Assembly: GCF_001514495.1 (NCBI RefSeq)
Contig: NZ_BCNM01000019.1
Span: 1 to 64,000, forward strand
Direction of reading: 5' to 3'
DNA length: 64,000 bases
Source of the DNA: Paenibacillus pabuli NBRC 13638
Lineage (GTDB): Bacteria > Bacillota > Bacilli > Paenibacillales > Paenibacillaceae
A model generated the notes under the pieces. The model searched no databases and was not told where the DNA came from. It worked only from the letters and a program-made list of their open reading frames with translations. The first letter of the stretch is position 1. Each line of letters starts with the position of its first letter. Shown piece after piece: positions 8,547 through 15,325 of this stretch. The translations under genes and the position numbers were made by a program.

Positions 8547-8609
8547 AGATTAACACAATAAATAACAAATGACAATAATTGATTTTTGTCATTTGTTATT
8601 TATTGTGTT
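8547..8609 (-). promoter_or_regulatory. tetR-SDR promoter with a 24-bp perfect inverted repeat operator
   Basis: Arms at 8552-8575 and 8586-8609 are perfect complements over 24 bp with a 10-nt spacer. On the minus strand TTGTCA (8570-8575), a 17-nt spacer and TAATCT (8547-8552) form the promoter. One arm therefore covers the -35 element and the whole spacer, as expected for a repressor site. Confidence 0.75.
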
Positions 8610-8632
8610 TTGAGGATTAGTCTGTAACGCAT

Positions 8633-8663
8633 AAAAAAATGGGCCCATTTTCCGGGCCCATTT
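8633..8663 (-). terminator. Terminator of the small membrane protein gene
   Basis: Perfect 10-bp stem AAATGGGCCC/GGGCCCATTT, 7-nt loop, followed on the minus strand by a T run. Confidence 0.9.
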
Positions 8664-8688
8664 CTTATTGTTGTTTTTACACACTTTT

Positions 8689-8868
8689 CTAGAATACATA
8701 TTTAAACAATACAAAGATGACCACAAGAATCCCGCCGAGGATTAGCCAGTTACTGATTTCCCACCACATGCTTTTTCCTCCGGATAAAAGCTGTTGTTCA
8801 TGTTCATCATGACGCTGTTTGTGTGTATGTGACTCGGAGGCATGGGGTGGCTTGCTGAAGTCCATCAT
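8689..8868 (-). CDS. Small single-pass membrane protein, His-rich N-terminus, possible internal second start
   Basis: 59 residues. The N-terminal half is hydrophilic and histidine-rich (SESHTHKQRHDEHEQQ). The C-terminal half is one transmembrane helix (WLILGGILVVIFVLFKYVF). The start at 8868 has GGGG seven bases upstream. An internal ATG, before WWEISNWLIL, has a perfect GGAGG site at ideal spacing and would give a 26-residue membrane peptide alone. It neighbours the copper-type YdhK lipoprotein gene. No family recognised. Confidence 0.6.
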   Translation of the reverse strand: MMDFSKPPHASESHTHKQRHDEHEQQLLSGGKSMWWEISNWLILGGILVVIFVLFKYVF

Positions 8869-8938
8869 ATACATTCCCCTTTCCAGCAGCTTAAGTTTTA
8901 TCTTTCCATTATAACCTATAATTGAATAAGAATTTTTC

Positions 8939-9499
8939 TTATTTGACAGATAATTCTTCTTCCGTGACCCATTTGTGATTTTTCACCGGATCTCCACCTG
9001 TTGTTGGTGTGTAATCCACCATATATACAGTAGTCTGTTCCGCCGAATCAATGGTTGCTTTGACACCTTTCATTCCTGGCATGTGGTCAGCATCCAGCAC
9101 AACTTCTGCTCCTGCTGCATACGGTTGATCCGTATGATCCTGAATTTCCTCCTGAATGACCCATTTATGATTTTTAACCGGATCTCCTCCCGTGGTAGGT
9201 ACATATGACACCGCATAGGCCGTTGTCTCATAGGCCCCCACTATCGTTGCTTCTGCACCCTTCATTCCAGCCATATGGTCCGTGTTCATAACAGCATGGC
9301 TGCCTACTGGATATGTAGGATTTTTCTTTTCCTGAAGCCCTTCCGGTAAATCTCCCGAATCAGAGTGGTGCATCTCTCCTGTGCTCGCTATATGACTGTC
9401 ACTACTGCTATTATTCTGCTCAGCATTTTTGCCACATCCACTTAATATCAGACTGCCCGTGATTACCGTAGTCAGCAATATCATTACGTATTTTTTCAT
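8939..9499 (-). CDS. YdhK family lipoprotein (two DUF1541 repeats)
   Basis: A 186-residue exported lipoprotein. The signal peptide ends in the lipobox LSGC. A Ser/His-rich linker (MHHSDSGDLPEG) precedes two tandem copies of a 60-residue DUF1541 repeat, each with a His-Met core (TDHMAGMKGAEATIVGA; ADHMPGMKGVKATIDSA) and ending PTTGGDPVKNHKWV. Members of this family are often linked to copper handling; the His/Met clusters agree. The operator upstream (TATACCC-N5-GGGTATA) is of the CsoR/CstR type, supporting regulation by copper or persulfide. The ribosome site GGAGAG is good. Confidence 0.85.
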   Translation of the reverse strand: MKKYVMILLTTVITGSLILSGCGKNAEQNNSSSDSHIASTGEMHHSDSGDLPEGLQEKKNPTYPVGSHAVMNTDHMAGMKGAEATIVGAYETTAYAVSYVPTTGGDPVKNHKWVIQEEIQDHTDQPYAAGAEVVLDADHMPGMKGVKATIDSAEQTTVYMVDYTPTTGGDPVKNHKWVTEEELSVK

Positions 9500-9544
9500 G
9501 GGTTACTCTCCTTTGGATTTTCCGCTTTAACTTCAATACTATGA

Positions 9545-9563
9545 TATACCCCATGCGGGTATA
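9545..9563. promoter_or_regulatory. CsoR/CstR-like operator upstream of the YdhK gene
   Basis: Perfect 7-bp arms TATACCC and GGGTATA around a 5-nt centre, in the promoter region of the lipoprotein gene. The G-tract inverted repeat is characteristic of CsoR-family sites. No csoR gene is in the window. Confidence 0.6.
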
Positions 9564-9624
9564 TTTTAATCAAGTTAGGTACCTTTGTCTATATCGATAT
9601 TTTGGAAAAGTAAATGATAAAACG

Positions 9625-9648
9625 AAAAAACCTCCGATTTCTCGAAGG
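9625..9648 (-). terminator. Terminator of ohr
   Basis: Minus-strand CCTTCGA-GAAA-TCGGAGG (one G-T pair) followed by TTTTTT. Confidence 0.8.
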
Positions 9649-9718
9649 CTTTGTATAGGTGAGCATTTGCTATAAATCCAAAGAGCGAATCATGCAAAAC
9701 GCTAAGGTATGAAAATGA

Positions 9719-10138
9719 TTACGCAAGTCCTACAGTAACGTTGACGTTACCTTTGATCCCTTTGGAATATGGGCAGTAGTCATGCGCAAGTTTGACAAAT
9801 TTTTGTGCCGTCTCTTCATCCAGACCAAGAATTTTAACTTCCAGCTCTACTTGAAGCTTCACACCATTATCCTCGGGGTCCGTCACCAACATGACTGTTG
9901 CAGCTACGGTACTTCTTTCAATTTCTACTTGATGTTTCTTCAATTGAAATTCCAACGCTGAATTAAAGCAAGCACTATATCCTGCTGCAAACAACTGCTC
10001 CGGATTCGTAGCTGTCGTCACCTTGCCTCCCAACTCAGGTGGTGCAGCAACATCGAGCATAAACACATTATCCGGCGATTGTACGATCCCTTGACGTCCA
10101 CCTGTATTGATGACTGTAGTTTCATATAATGTTTTCAT
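9719..10138 (-). CDS. ohr: Organic hydroperoxide resistance protein (Ohr/OsmC family)
   Basis: A thiol peroxidase that reduces organic hydroperoxides in the cytoplasm. 139 residues, standard length. Both catalytic cysteines are in their family contexts: AAGYSACFNSALEF and HDYCPYSKGIKGN. The N-terminal strand ETTVINTGGRQGIVQSPDN is typical of Ohr rather than OsmC. The start at the second ATG (10138) is nine bases from AGGAG; an ATG two codons earlier is too close. The upstream region carries an OhrR-like box, so induction by organic peroxide through OhrR is likely, although no ohrR lies beside it. Confidence 0.92.
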   Translation of the reverse strand: MKTLYETTVINTGGRQGIVQSPDNVFMLDVAAPPELGGKVTTATNPEQLFAAGYSACFNSALEFQLKKHQVEIERSTVAATVMLVTDPEDNGVKLQVELEVKILGLDEETAQKFVKLAHDYCPYSKGIKGNVNVTVGLA

Positions 10139-10204
10139 AATCATTGGCTCCTCTTCATCATTGAAATGTATTGGTTAAATTTCATTTATCGTTTTCTATT
10201 TGTT

Positions 10205-10235
10205 AACAAATTAATTGTACACAATTTAATTTTGT
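10205..10235. promoter_or_regulatory. OhrR-like operator upstream of ohr
   Basis: Two adjacent AT-rich palindromic halves of the form ACAAATTAATTGT and ACAATTTAATTTTGT resemble the B. subtilis OhrR operator, which is made of paired ACAATTAAATTGT-like repeats. Confidence 0.65.
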
Positions 10236-10255
10236 TTGTAAACTGTTTTAGAAAA

Positions 10256-10288
10256 ACAAAAAAAGAGCCAGCCTCTTAAGCGACTCTT
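10256..10288 (-). terminator. Terminator of the GNAT gene
   Basis: AAGAGTC/GGCTCTT stem (one G-T pair) followed on the minus strand by a T run. Confidence 0.7.
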
Positions 10289-10363
10289 GTAATATTCTGA
10301 TGCCATCCCACACGTGCATGGACAGCACCTGAACAGACGTTATTTTTGGGCTGATATCAGCCA

Positions 10364-10768
10364 CTATCGATTTATATTTTTCTTCATGCCAATCGTAAAT
10401 CTCTCAAATCCCAGTTGTGCATAATAGGATTCCAACCCCTCAGAGCATAGCAATTGTGGAATCACTTGGTTAGCCTCGCAATGCTCTACCATTTGCTGCA
10501 TCAATGTCTTGCCGATTCCTTGAGATTGATAGTCAGGCAGGACGCATACTCCGCATATCACGCCTGTGATCACTCCGTCCGAAATGATGCGTCCCATGCC
10601 GACAAGGCGTTGTTTCTCATATGCATATAAGGCATACCAGCTATTGATGCACATGCGTTCCAAATCTTTGAGAGTCAGATTTAACAAGTTCCAGTCCAAA
10701 GCTTCATATAGAGCAAGCAATTGTTCGAAATCCTTAGGTGGTTCCACTGAATAAATGATCGTATTCAT
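10364..10768 (-). CDS. GNAT family N-acetyltransferase
   Basis: 134 residues with the GNAT fold. Strand VGMGRIISDGVITGVICGVCV is followed by the acetyl-CoA P-loop DYQSQGIGKTLMQQMV (Q-x-x-G-x-G type). The C-terminal SEGLESYYAQLGFERF is the usual late helix-strand. The substrate cannot be inferred. The start MNTIIYSVEPP was chosen over a longer frame because GAGGGAG lies eight bases upstream. It is alone, with its own terminator, downstream of the tRNA-Val gene. Confidence 0.85.
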   Translation of the reverse strand: MNTIIYSVEPPKDFEQLLALYEALDWNLLNLTLKDLERMCINSWYALYAYEKQRLVGMGRIISDGVITGVICGVCVLPDYQSQGIGKTLMQQMVEHCEANQVIPQLLCSEGLESYYAQLGFERFTIGMKKNINR

Positions 10769-10954
10769 CGCCTGTTCTCCCTCTTTCCCTGTAATCAGTT
10801 GCTCCAAATATCACTTTCATCTGGGCACATTGAAGTAAGCCTGAACGAAGATGTATCACCCACGACCTCTACCCAGACGGGTAACCCTCCGCGCAGAAAA
10901 TGAATGACAAGCTGTTTATACCTTTACCAAAAGACACAACGTTACCCGCTTGGC

Positions 10955-10992
10955 GAAAAAAAGAAAAGAAGCCTCACATCGTAAGGCTTCTT
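10955..10992 (-). terminator. Terminator of tRNA-Val
   Basis: AAGAAGCCT/AGGCTTCTT 9-bp stem immediately downstream of the tRNA, followed by a T-rich tract. Confidence 0.85.
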
Positions 10993-10997
10993 GCGTA

Positions 10998-11070
10998 TGA
11001 TCTGTAGTGGGCTCGAACCACTGACCCCTACCCTGTCAAGATAGTGCTCTCCCAGCTGAGCTAACAGATC
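10998..11070 (-). tRNA. tRNA-Val (GAC)
   Basis: A 73-nt cloverleaf. The acceptor stem is GATCTGT/ACAGATC and the D-arm TAGCTCAGCTGGGAGAGC. The anticodon stem CTATC/GGTAG has loop TTGACAG, giving anticodon GAC. The T-loop is GGTTCGAGCCC-like and the discriminator is A. The 3' CCA is not encoded. Confidence 0.95.
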
Positions 11071-11212
11071 ATGATATCTAATTGTTTTCCAATCAAGTAA
11101 CAGTATCATACCAAGTAACCGTGTTCATTGTCAATCGTTTTATTGGTAATATTTTATTCGAATTGGTGCACAATAAAGAAGGATTACCATTTAACTACGA
11201 GGTGAATTCCAA

Positions 11213-11473
11213 ATGAGGAACATGAGAGAAGGCAAGGTAAAGGTACGTTCATACATAGCAGCTAAAAACGCAGCCTGTTTACTTGCGCTTGTTATATTAA
11301 TCAGCGCTGCGGTCGGATGCAGTTTAGAACGGGATGAACATACCGTACAATTTCAACAAATGCAGCAGCCCAATGAGGTTAATGATGACCTGCCTGTTTG
11401 GCTGGATGTGTATTCCAAGTCTGTCGTGCATGACGTTTACTCCCCACAAGGCAACGTTGAAGTCTTACCCTGA
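11213..11473 (+). CDS. Small putative lipoprotein
   Basis: 86 residues. A basic N-terminus (MRNMREGKVKVRSYIAAK) leads into a hydrophobic helix ending in the lipobox-like AAVGC. A 50-residue mature part has no recognised domain (HTVQFQQMQQPNEVNDDLPV, WLDVYSKSVVHDVY). The ATG has an AGGTGA site. Lipidation is inferred from the lipobox only. It converges on a 37-codon minus-strand membrane protein gene 18 bp downstream. Confidence 0.6.
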   Translation: MRNMREGKVKVRSYIAAKNAACLLALVILISAAVGCSLERDEHTVQFQQMQQPNEVNDDLPVWLDVYSKSVVHDVYSPQGNVEVLP

Positions 11474-11491
11474 GGAATTCAGCGTTGCATT

Positions 11492-11605
11492 TCACTCTTC
11501 TTCGTCCCACTTTTTGGAGTACGCCTTCTTGGTCACATAATATAACAAAGCAATCATCCCGGCCGACATCAAAAGTGTGATTGTCATCACGCCTGCCATG
11601 CCCAT
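11492..11605 (-). CDS. Small membrane protein (37 aa)
   Basis: Reads MGMAGVMTITLLMSAGMIAL, then LYYVTKKAYSKKWDEEE: one transmembrane helix followed by a charged cytoplasmic tail. The ATG at 11605 follows a purine-rich GGTGGTGAGG stretch. No characterised family is recognised, but the layout is typical of genuine Firmicute membrane micro-proteins. Its 5' end faces the divergent acetyltransferase gene. Confidence 0.65.
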   Translation of the reverse strand: MGMAGVMTITLLMSAGMIALLYYVTKKAYSKKWDEEE

Positions 11606-11702
11606 GAGCCTCACCACCTCTCCCAGTATGTTCCAGACTAACTATACAGGAAAAGCATTTTTTTGTATAATTCAGTCTGATAGCGTAGAGCAGAAAGAAG
11701 GA

Positions 11703-12152
11703 ATGGAATTGGCAGCTGAAATTAGTTATATAACGACTGAAGAACAACTCCAGAAAGCGCTGGAAATTCGCAATCGTGTATTTGTGATCGAGCAGCAAGT
11801 GCCTGCTGACATTGAAATTGATCAATATGATATCATTAGCCCTGATGTGCACCATGTATTGTTAAGTACAGACGGGCAGGCCGTAGCCACAGGTCGTCTG
11901 ATCTATTACACCAAGGATACCGCGAAAATGCAGCGCATTGCTGTACTCGAATCTCATCGCGCTTTCGGCTACGGGCGTGTGCTGCTGTTAGCCATGGAAG
12001 AACGGGCACGCGAACTGGGATTGGCCTACTCTATTTTGGATGCTCAGTGCCAGGCACAGGCGTTCTATGAGAAGCTGGGATATGAAGTGATCTCGGAAGA
12101 GCCTTTTTATGATGCTGACATTCTGCATGTTCGTATGAAAAAAAGTTTATAA
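11703..12152 (+). CDS. GNAT family acetyltransferase, YjcF/ElaA-like
   Basis: 149 residues. The YjcF-type N-terminal motif is clear: LEIRNRVFVIEQQVPADIEI followed by DQYD. MQRIAVLESHRAFGYGR is the acetyl-CoA binding turn and LDAQCQAQAFYEKLGYEVIS the late conserved block. The substrate of the family is not known. ATG at 11703 was taken; the best-spaced site (AAGGA) would also permit a TTG two codons later. A TATAAT at 11666-11671 with a weak TATACA -35 (17-nt spacing) is the likely promoter. Confidence 0.85.
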   Translation: MELAAEISYITTEEQLQKALEIRNRVFVIEQQVPADIEIDQYDIISPDVHHVLLSTDGQAVATGRLIYYTKDTAKMQRIAVLESHRAFGYGRVLLLAMEERARELGLAYSILDAQCQAQAFYEKLGYEVISEEPFYDADILHVRMKKSL

Positions 12153-12271
12153 ACGTTATAACCTAGTCTTGGCTTAGTAAAATCGTCATGTGGTACATAC
12201 TTTCTTAGCATTTGGACAGGCTAAAGAGGAAACCAGATTCCTATTTGGTCAGATAAGGAGAGTGTGACATC

Positions 12272-12508
12272 ATGGATCAAACGACACGCGAAAGCTTCAC
12301 AGCAGTACAAAAAAACGGTGACGGCGATCTAACGGCGTTCCAAACTTCAGCAGGCCGTGTACTGGATTACCAACAAGCACTGGCAGAAGTAAAAGCAGGA
12401 GCTATAGCCGGTGTGAACGTATTTAAAGGCAGAGATGGCGAAATGTACATTCGGGGTGACGCAGACGGCGACCCAACCAATAACCTCGATCAACTTCCTA
12501 TGTTCTAA
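12272..12508 (+). CDS. DUF3892 domain protein
   Basis: 78 residues matching the small DUF3892 family of Firmicutes: FTAVQKNGDGDLTAFQTSAG, LDYQQALAEVKAGAIAGVNV, then FKGRDGEMYIRGDADGDPTN. These are cytoplasmic proteins of unknown function, often in spore formers. AGGAG lies upstream of the ATG. It is monocistronic, followed by a strong terminator. Confidence 0.85.
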   Translation: MDQTTRESFTAVQKNGDGDLTAFQTSAGRVLDYQQALAEVKAGAIAGVNVFKGRDGEMYIRGDADGDPTNNLDQLPMF

Positions 12509-12535
12509 AATAGATGCACGTTGCTTCACAACAAG

Positions 12536-12568
12536 CGCCAATCCGGTAATTCCGGGTTGGCGTTTCTT
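12536..12568 (+). terminator. Terminator of the DUF3892 gene
   Basis: Stem CGCCAATCCGG/CCGGGTTGGCG (one G-T pair) with a short loop and TTTCTTATT tail. Confidence 0.85.
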
Positions 12569-12576
12569 ATTGCATC

Positions 12577-12858
12577 TTAGTAATCCGTAAAATATTTTAC
12601 GGCATCGCCAGCAGGCTGACTTTTGCGAATGGGCTGTGATTCCTGCTCCCAGGCCTGCAGAATTTGTATGCCTTCCAGTGTAGACTTGTTCTCCCACACA
12701 ATATGCTGCCTGCGCTCAAGTTCCAGCAATGACTCATGAATTACTGCTTTGGTTCTCCCCGTCTTGTTCTCGAGCTCATCCATTCGCGGTACACGCCGGC
12801 GCTGTCCAACATAGTTGACAATAATCCGCAGAATTTTGCGTTCAAAATCATTCAGCAT
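12577..12858 (-). CDS. LexA-like winged-helix DNA-binding protein (no peptidase domain)
   Basis: 93 residues, essentially one wHTH. FERKILRIIVNYVGQRRRVP, MDELENKTGRTKAVIHESLL and ELERRQHIVWENKSTLEGIQ follow the helix pattern of the LexA N-terminal domain. The autoproteolytic C-terminal half of LexA is absent. Its start overlaps the stop of the WYL-like gene by seven bases, so the two are translationally coupled. The operon carries two LexA-type boxes at its promoter, which points to DNA-damage control. It may act as a regulator together with its partner; this is inference. Not LexA itself. Confidence 0.65.
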   Translation of the reverse strand: MLNDFERKILRIIVNYVGQRRRVPRMDELENKTGRTKAVIHESLLELERRQHIVWENKSTLEGIQILQAWEQESQPIRKSQPAGDAVKYFTDY

Positions 12859-13064
12859 ATTTCTTCCTTCCCTTCCTTATGGAGTACGGGACGCCATGCC
12901 AGAATACCTTGTTCCAGAAATGTTCGGGGTGCCCCCTCTTTCCCTGCGGATGCTCTAATCTTCCCTCCCCGTACACTGTTGATTCGAATCTGCCGCTGTG
13001 TAATATGCCCTGCACGATCCATGTAGACGAGCTCCACCAACTGACCAATATATTTCCCTAGCAT
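12852..13064 (-). CDS. Small WYL-like domain protein
   Basis: 70 residues. The pattern VELVYMDRAGHITQRQIRI, RGGKIRASAGKEGAPRTFLE, QGILAWRP follows the SH3-like core of WYL domains, including the R-T-F strand before the final hydrophobic turn, though the Trp-Tyr-Leu triplet itself is missing. WYL domains bind nucleic-acid-type ligands and normally sit behind an HTH in one chain. Here the HTH is a separate overlapping gene downstream. The start MLGKYIGQ at 13064 follows GGAGGG by six bases. Family assignment is by eye. Confidence 0.6.
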   Translation of the reverse strand: MLGKYIGQLVELVYMDRAGHITQRQIRINSVRGGKIRASAGKEGAPRTFLEQGILAWRPVLHKEGKEEIC

Positions 13065-13080
13065 AATCATCCCTCCAATA

Positions 13081-13131
13081 AGAACATGTGTTTGTTTTAT
13101 TATTATATGCGAACATAAGTTCTTTATTCAA
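13081..13131 (-). promoter_or_regulatory. Promoter with two LexA (DinR)-type boxes
   Basis: The minus-strand promoter is TTGAAT (13126-13131), an 18-nt spacer and TATAAT (13102-13107). One box, CGAACATAAGTTCT (13110-13123), fills the spacer. A second, AGAACATGTGTTTG (13081-13094), covers the transcription start. Both fit the Bacillus GAAC-N4-GTTY pattern. Their centres are 29 bp apart. Confidence 0.7.
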
Positions 13132-13156
13132 TAACTAAAAAAAGGATTTTATTAAA

Positions 13157-13198
13157 ATAAAAAAACCAGACGATCACCTGTAAAGGGAAGGTCTGGTT
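13157..13198 (-). terminator. Terminator of the DUF3889 gene
   Basis: Stem AACCAGAC/GTCTGGTT with a long loop, followed on the minus strand by a T-rich tract. Confidence 0.75.
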
Positions 13199-13277
13199 CT
13201 TCTGTCCTTCTATTCTTCTGTTCAATGTTGAAGCTCTCGATCAACCCATCACTTCAGTTCCATGACTAGACGTATGA

Positions 13278-13598
13278 TCAACGTCGATCCGATTCAGTGA
13301 ATTCTACCTTTTTCAGTTGTTGTGTAGACGGATTAAAATCAACATTTACATATACTGCAAATTGTCTGCCCTCTTTGTTACGCACCCATAATTTGAACTG
13401 TTCCCGGGATTGGTCTGCTGTTAACGAGGTGCGGCCAATGTGTTTGTAATCCAAAATATCCGCGTTGTACTTCGTTTGTGTCTCTTTGACTGCAATAATT
13501 CCCCACTTTGCATAATCGGGAACTGCGGTAGCTGATGCTGTTGTTAATCCGGTTAAAGTTAAAACCACTGTCATCAGTGTAATTATCAGCCTTTTCAT
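13278..13598 (-). CDS. Secreted DUF3889 family protein
   Basis: 106 residues starting MKRLIITLMTVVLTLTG, with a Sec signal peptide and probable cleavage after ASA. The mature part YAKWGIIAVKETQTKYNADI, then EQFKLWVRNKEGRQFAVYVN and FNPSTQQLKKVEF, matches the YqzG-like DUF3889 family, whose function is unknown. The ATG at 13598 is nine bases from AAGGAG. It sits next to another small exported or membrane protein gene on the same strand. Confidence 0.8.
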   Translation of the reverse strand: MKRLIITLMTVVLTLTGLTTASATAVPDYAKWGIIAVKETQTKYNADILDYKHIGRTSLTADQSREQFKLWVRNKEGRQFAVYVNVDFNPSTQQLKKVEFTESDRR

Positions 13599-13655
13599 GT
13601 GCACTCACTCCTTGGGCAATAGGTTTTCTGTTATCCTGCCCGTCGGGGTTTCATT

Positions 13656-13955
13656 TTACACGAATAAACGCAAGACCCAGGCTAACGGCAACCATGAAAA
13701 GGGAACGATCTGCATAAGCCTGTCGAACGCATCCAGCTCCGTATTGTAACGGAAACTCATACCCCAATCCCCCGAAAACAAGTTGTCTTGCATCCGAGGC
13801 TCCTCAGGCCGGTCCAGATTGTACTTCTCTTCAAGCAATTGCCTCGTTTGTTCATCCACTTGGACCTCGCTCGTAGCATACGCTATTACAGGAAAGCTAG
13901 TTATGTACATCAGGATCACCATGATCCATGCCATTTTTATCCAACGTCTGTTCAT
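13656..13955 (-). CDS. Truncated DppB/OppB-type permease-like protein (possible relic)
   Basis: 99 residues. After one N-terminal hydrophobic segment, VDEQTRQLLEEKYNLDRPEE and DNLFSGDWGMSFRYNTELDA closely follow the periplasmic loop between TM1 and TM2 of oligopeptide ABC permeases. The frame then ends after a second hydrophobic stretch, where a real permease continues for another 200 residues and four helices. A good AAGGAG site precedes the ATG, so it may still be translated. No other Opp/Dpp component is near. Either a decaying fragment or a domesticated micro-protein. Confidence 0.55.
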   Translation of the reverse strand: MNRRWIKMAWIMVILMYITSFPVIAYATSEVQVDEQTRQLLEEKYNLDRPEEPRMQDNLFSGDWGMSFRYNTELDAFDRLMQIVPFSWLPLAWVLRLFV

Positions 13956-14062
13956 CTCTTGCTCCTTTATCATTTCATGATTCTCTTATCACCGAAGGGT
14001 TCATTTGAATGTTTGATTATACATAAAATTTACCGCATTGGAAATAACCAAGGGGAGAAGTT

Positions 14063-14146
14063 ATGAGAAAAGTTGAGGTATCTGTGATGCCATCCTTTAG
14101 TCCCATTTGGTTGTTTATTTGTTTAAAAAATCCATTAAATGTGTAA
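14063..14146 (+). CDS. Possible 27-residue leader ORF upstream of manganese catalase
   Basis: ATG at 14063 is preceded by AAGGGGAG at five bases. It encodes MRKVEVSVMPSFSPIWLFIC plus seven residues. It lies 75 bp upstream of the catalase gene on the same strand. No homology is recognised. It may be a leader peptide or chance. Confidence 0.3.
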   Translation: MRKVEVSVMPSFSPIWLFICLKNPLNV

Positions 14147-14221
14147 TAGGCCATGATAGAATGACTCCATTATCTGGAATAGCTAAGGACTGAAACACCA
14201 TTCTGAGGAGGTTATATTCCA

Positions 14222-15124
14222 ATGTTCAAACGCATGGATGAAATCCTGATCGAGATTCCCAAAGTCGAGAAGCCTGACCCCAATGCAGCTGCTTCCATTC
14301 AGGAATTGCTGGGTGGCAAATTTGGAGAAATGTCTACATTGAACAACTACCTCTACCAATCCTTTAATTTTCGTTCCAAAGAGAAGCTGAAGCCCTTCTA
14401 TGATCTAGTGATGAGTATCACGGCCGAGGAATTGGGTCATGTGGAGCTGGTGTCTCACGGCATCAACCAATGTCTGCGGGGTTCTACAGAATACAAAGAA
14501 CCGGACGATACACCGCTGGGTTCGGTCAAAGACGCACGTCTCTCCTATCATTATCTGGCAGGAGCACAAGGTGCGATGCCATTCGACTCCATGGGCAACC
14601 CGTGGACAGGGGCAAATGTATTTAACAGCGGCAATCTGGTCGAGGATCTGCTGCATAACTTTTTCCTCGAATGTGGTGCCCGTACCCATAAAATGAAAGT
14701 ATATGAGATGACGGATCACCCGGCAGCACGGGAAGTCGTTGGTTTCCTGCTGGTCCGCGGCGGCGTGCATGTGGTTGCTTATGCCAAAGCGCTTGAAATC
14801 GCTACAGGTGTCAACGTGACCAAACTGGTTCCGATCCCATCCCTGGACAATAAAGCCTTTAATGAGGCCCGCAAATATGAAGAAAAAGGTGTACACACCA
14901 AGCTGTATACCTATAGCGATAAGGACTTCAACGCCATCAATCAGATCTGGAAAGGCACCCATCCTGAAGATGGGCAACCTCTGGAAGTCATTCAAGGTGT
15001 GCCTAAAGGGTTCCCGATTCCCGAGGCTCCAGCAGTGGAGGAAGAATTTGCACCAGGTATATCGCAAGAAGACTTTAAGGAAATTGCACGTCGTCTGAAG
15101 ATGGCGGGGAATATTACGGACTAA
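14222..15124 (+). CDS. Manganese catalase (YdbD-like)
   Basis: Non-haem catalase that dismutates hydrogen peroxide in the cytoplasm or spore. 300 residues. The dimanganese ferritin-like bundle ligands are recognisable: QELLGGKFGEMSTLNNYLYQ (first Glu), SITAEELGHVELV (Glu and His), EDLLHNFFLECGARTHKMKV (Glu), and VGFLLVRGGVHVVAYAKALE (His). The C-terminal tail is the usual acidic, proline-rich lid (PIPEAPAVEEEFAPG). The ATG has a GAGGAGG site. It has its own strong terminator. In Bacillus relatives the homologue is stress or spore expressed; no clear sigma-B promoter could be assigned here. Confidence 0.93.
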   Translation: MFKRMDEILIEIPKVEKPDPNAAASIQELLGGKFGEMSTLNNYLYQSFNFRSKEKLKPFYDLVMSITAEELGHVELVSHGINQCLRGSTEYKEPDDTPLGSVKDARLSYHYLAGAQGAMPFDSMGNPWTGANVFNSGNLVEDLLHNFFLECGARTHKMKVYEMTDHPAAREVVGFLLVRGGVHVVAYAKALEIATGVNVTKLVPIPSLDNKAFNEARKYEEKGVHTKLYTYSDKDFNAINQIWKGTHPEDGQPLEVIQGVPKGFPIPEAPAVEEEFAPGISQEDFKEIARRLKMAGNITD

Positions 15125-15220
15125 GCTGAGCTGTGTTTTTGTTGAATGGATAGATGGAACAATGAATGAATTGAGTGAGTGACTGTTGATTGTTAGTCAT
15201 TTGGCATGAAAAATAGATAA

Positions 15221-15274
15221 AAGCCCTCTAATCCTGCCGCTTTAGTGTCAGCAGGACCGAGGGCTTATTTTTAT
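15221..15274 (+). terminator. Terminator of the manganese catalase gene
   Basis: Outer stem AAGCCCTC/GAGGGCTT and inner stem TCCTGC/GCAGGA, followed by ATTTTTATT. Confidence 0.9.
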
Positions 15275-15325
15275 TGCGTATATGTTATATATAAGTATAC
15301 TTGACTCATTATCACATTATTAAGC

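Noticed and set aside
14405..15067. 220-codon minus-strand frame opposite manganese catalase
   Set aside because: Antisense to a gene with all metal ligands intact.
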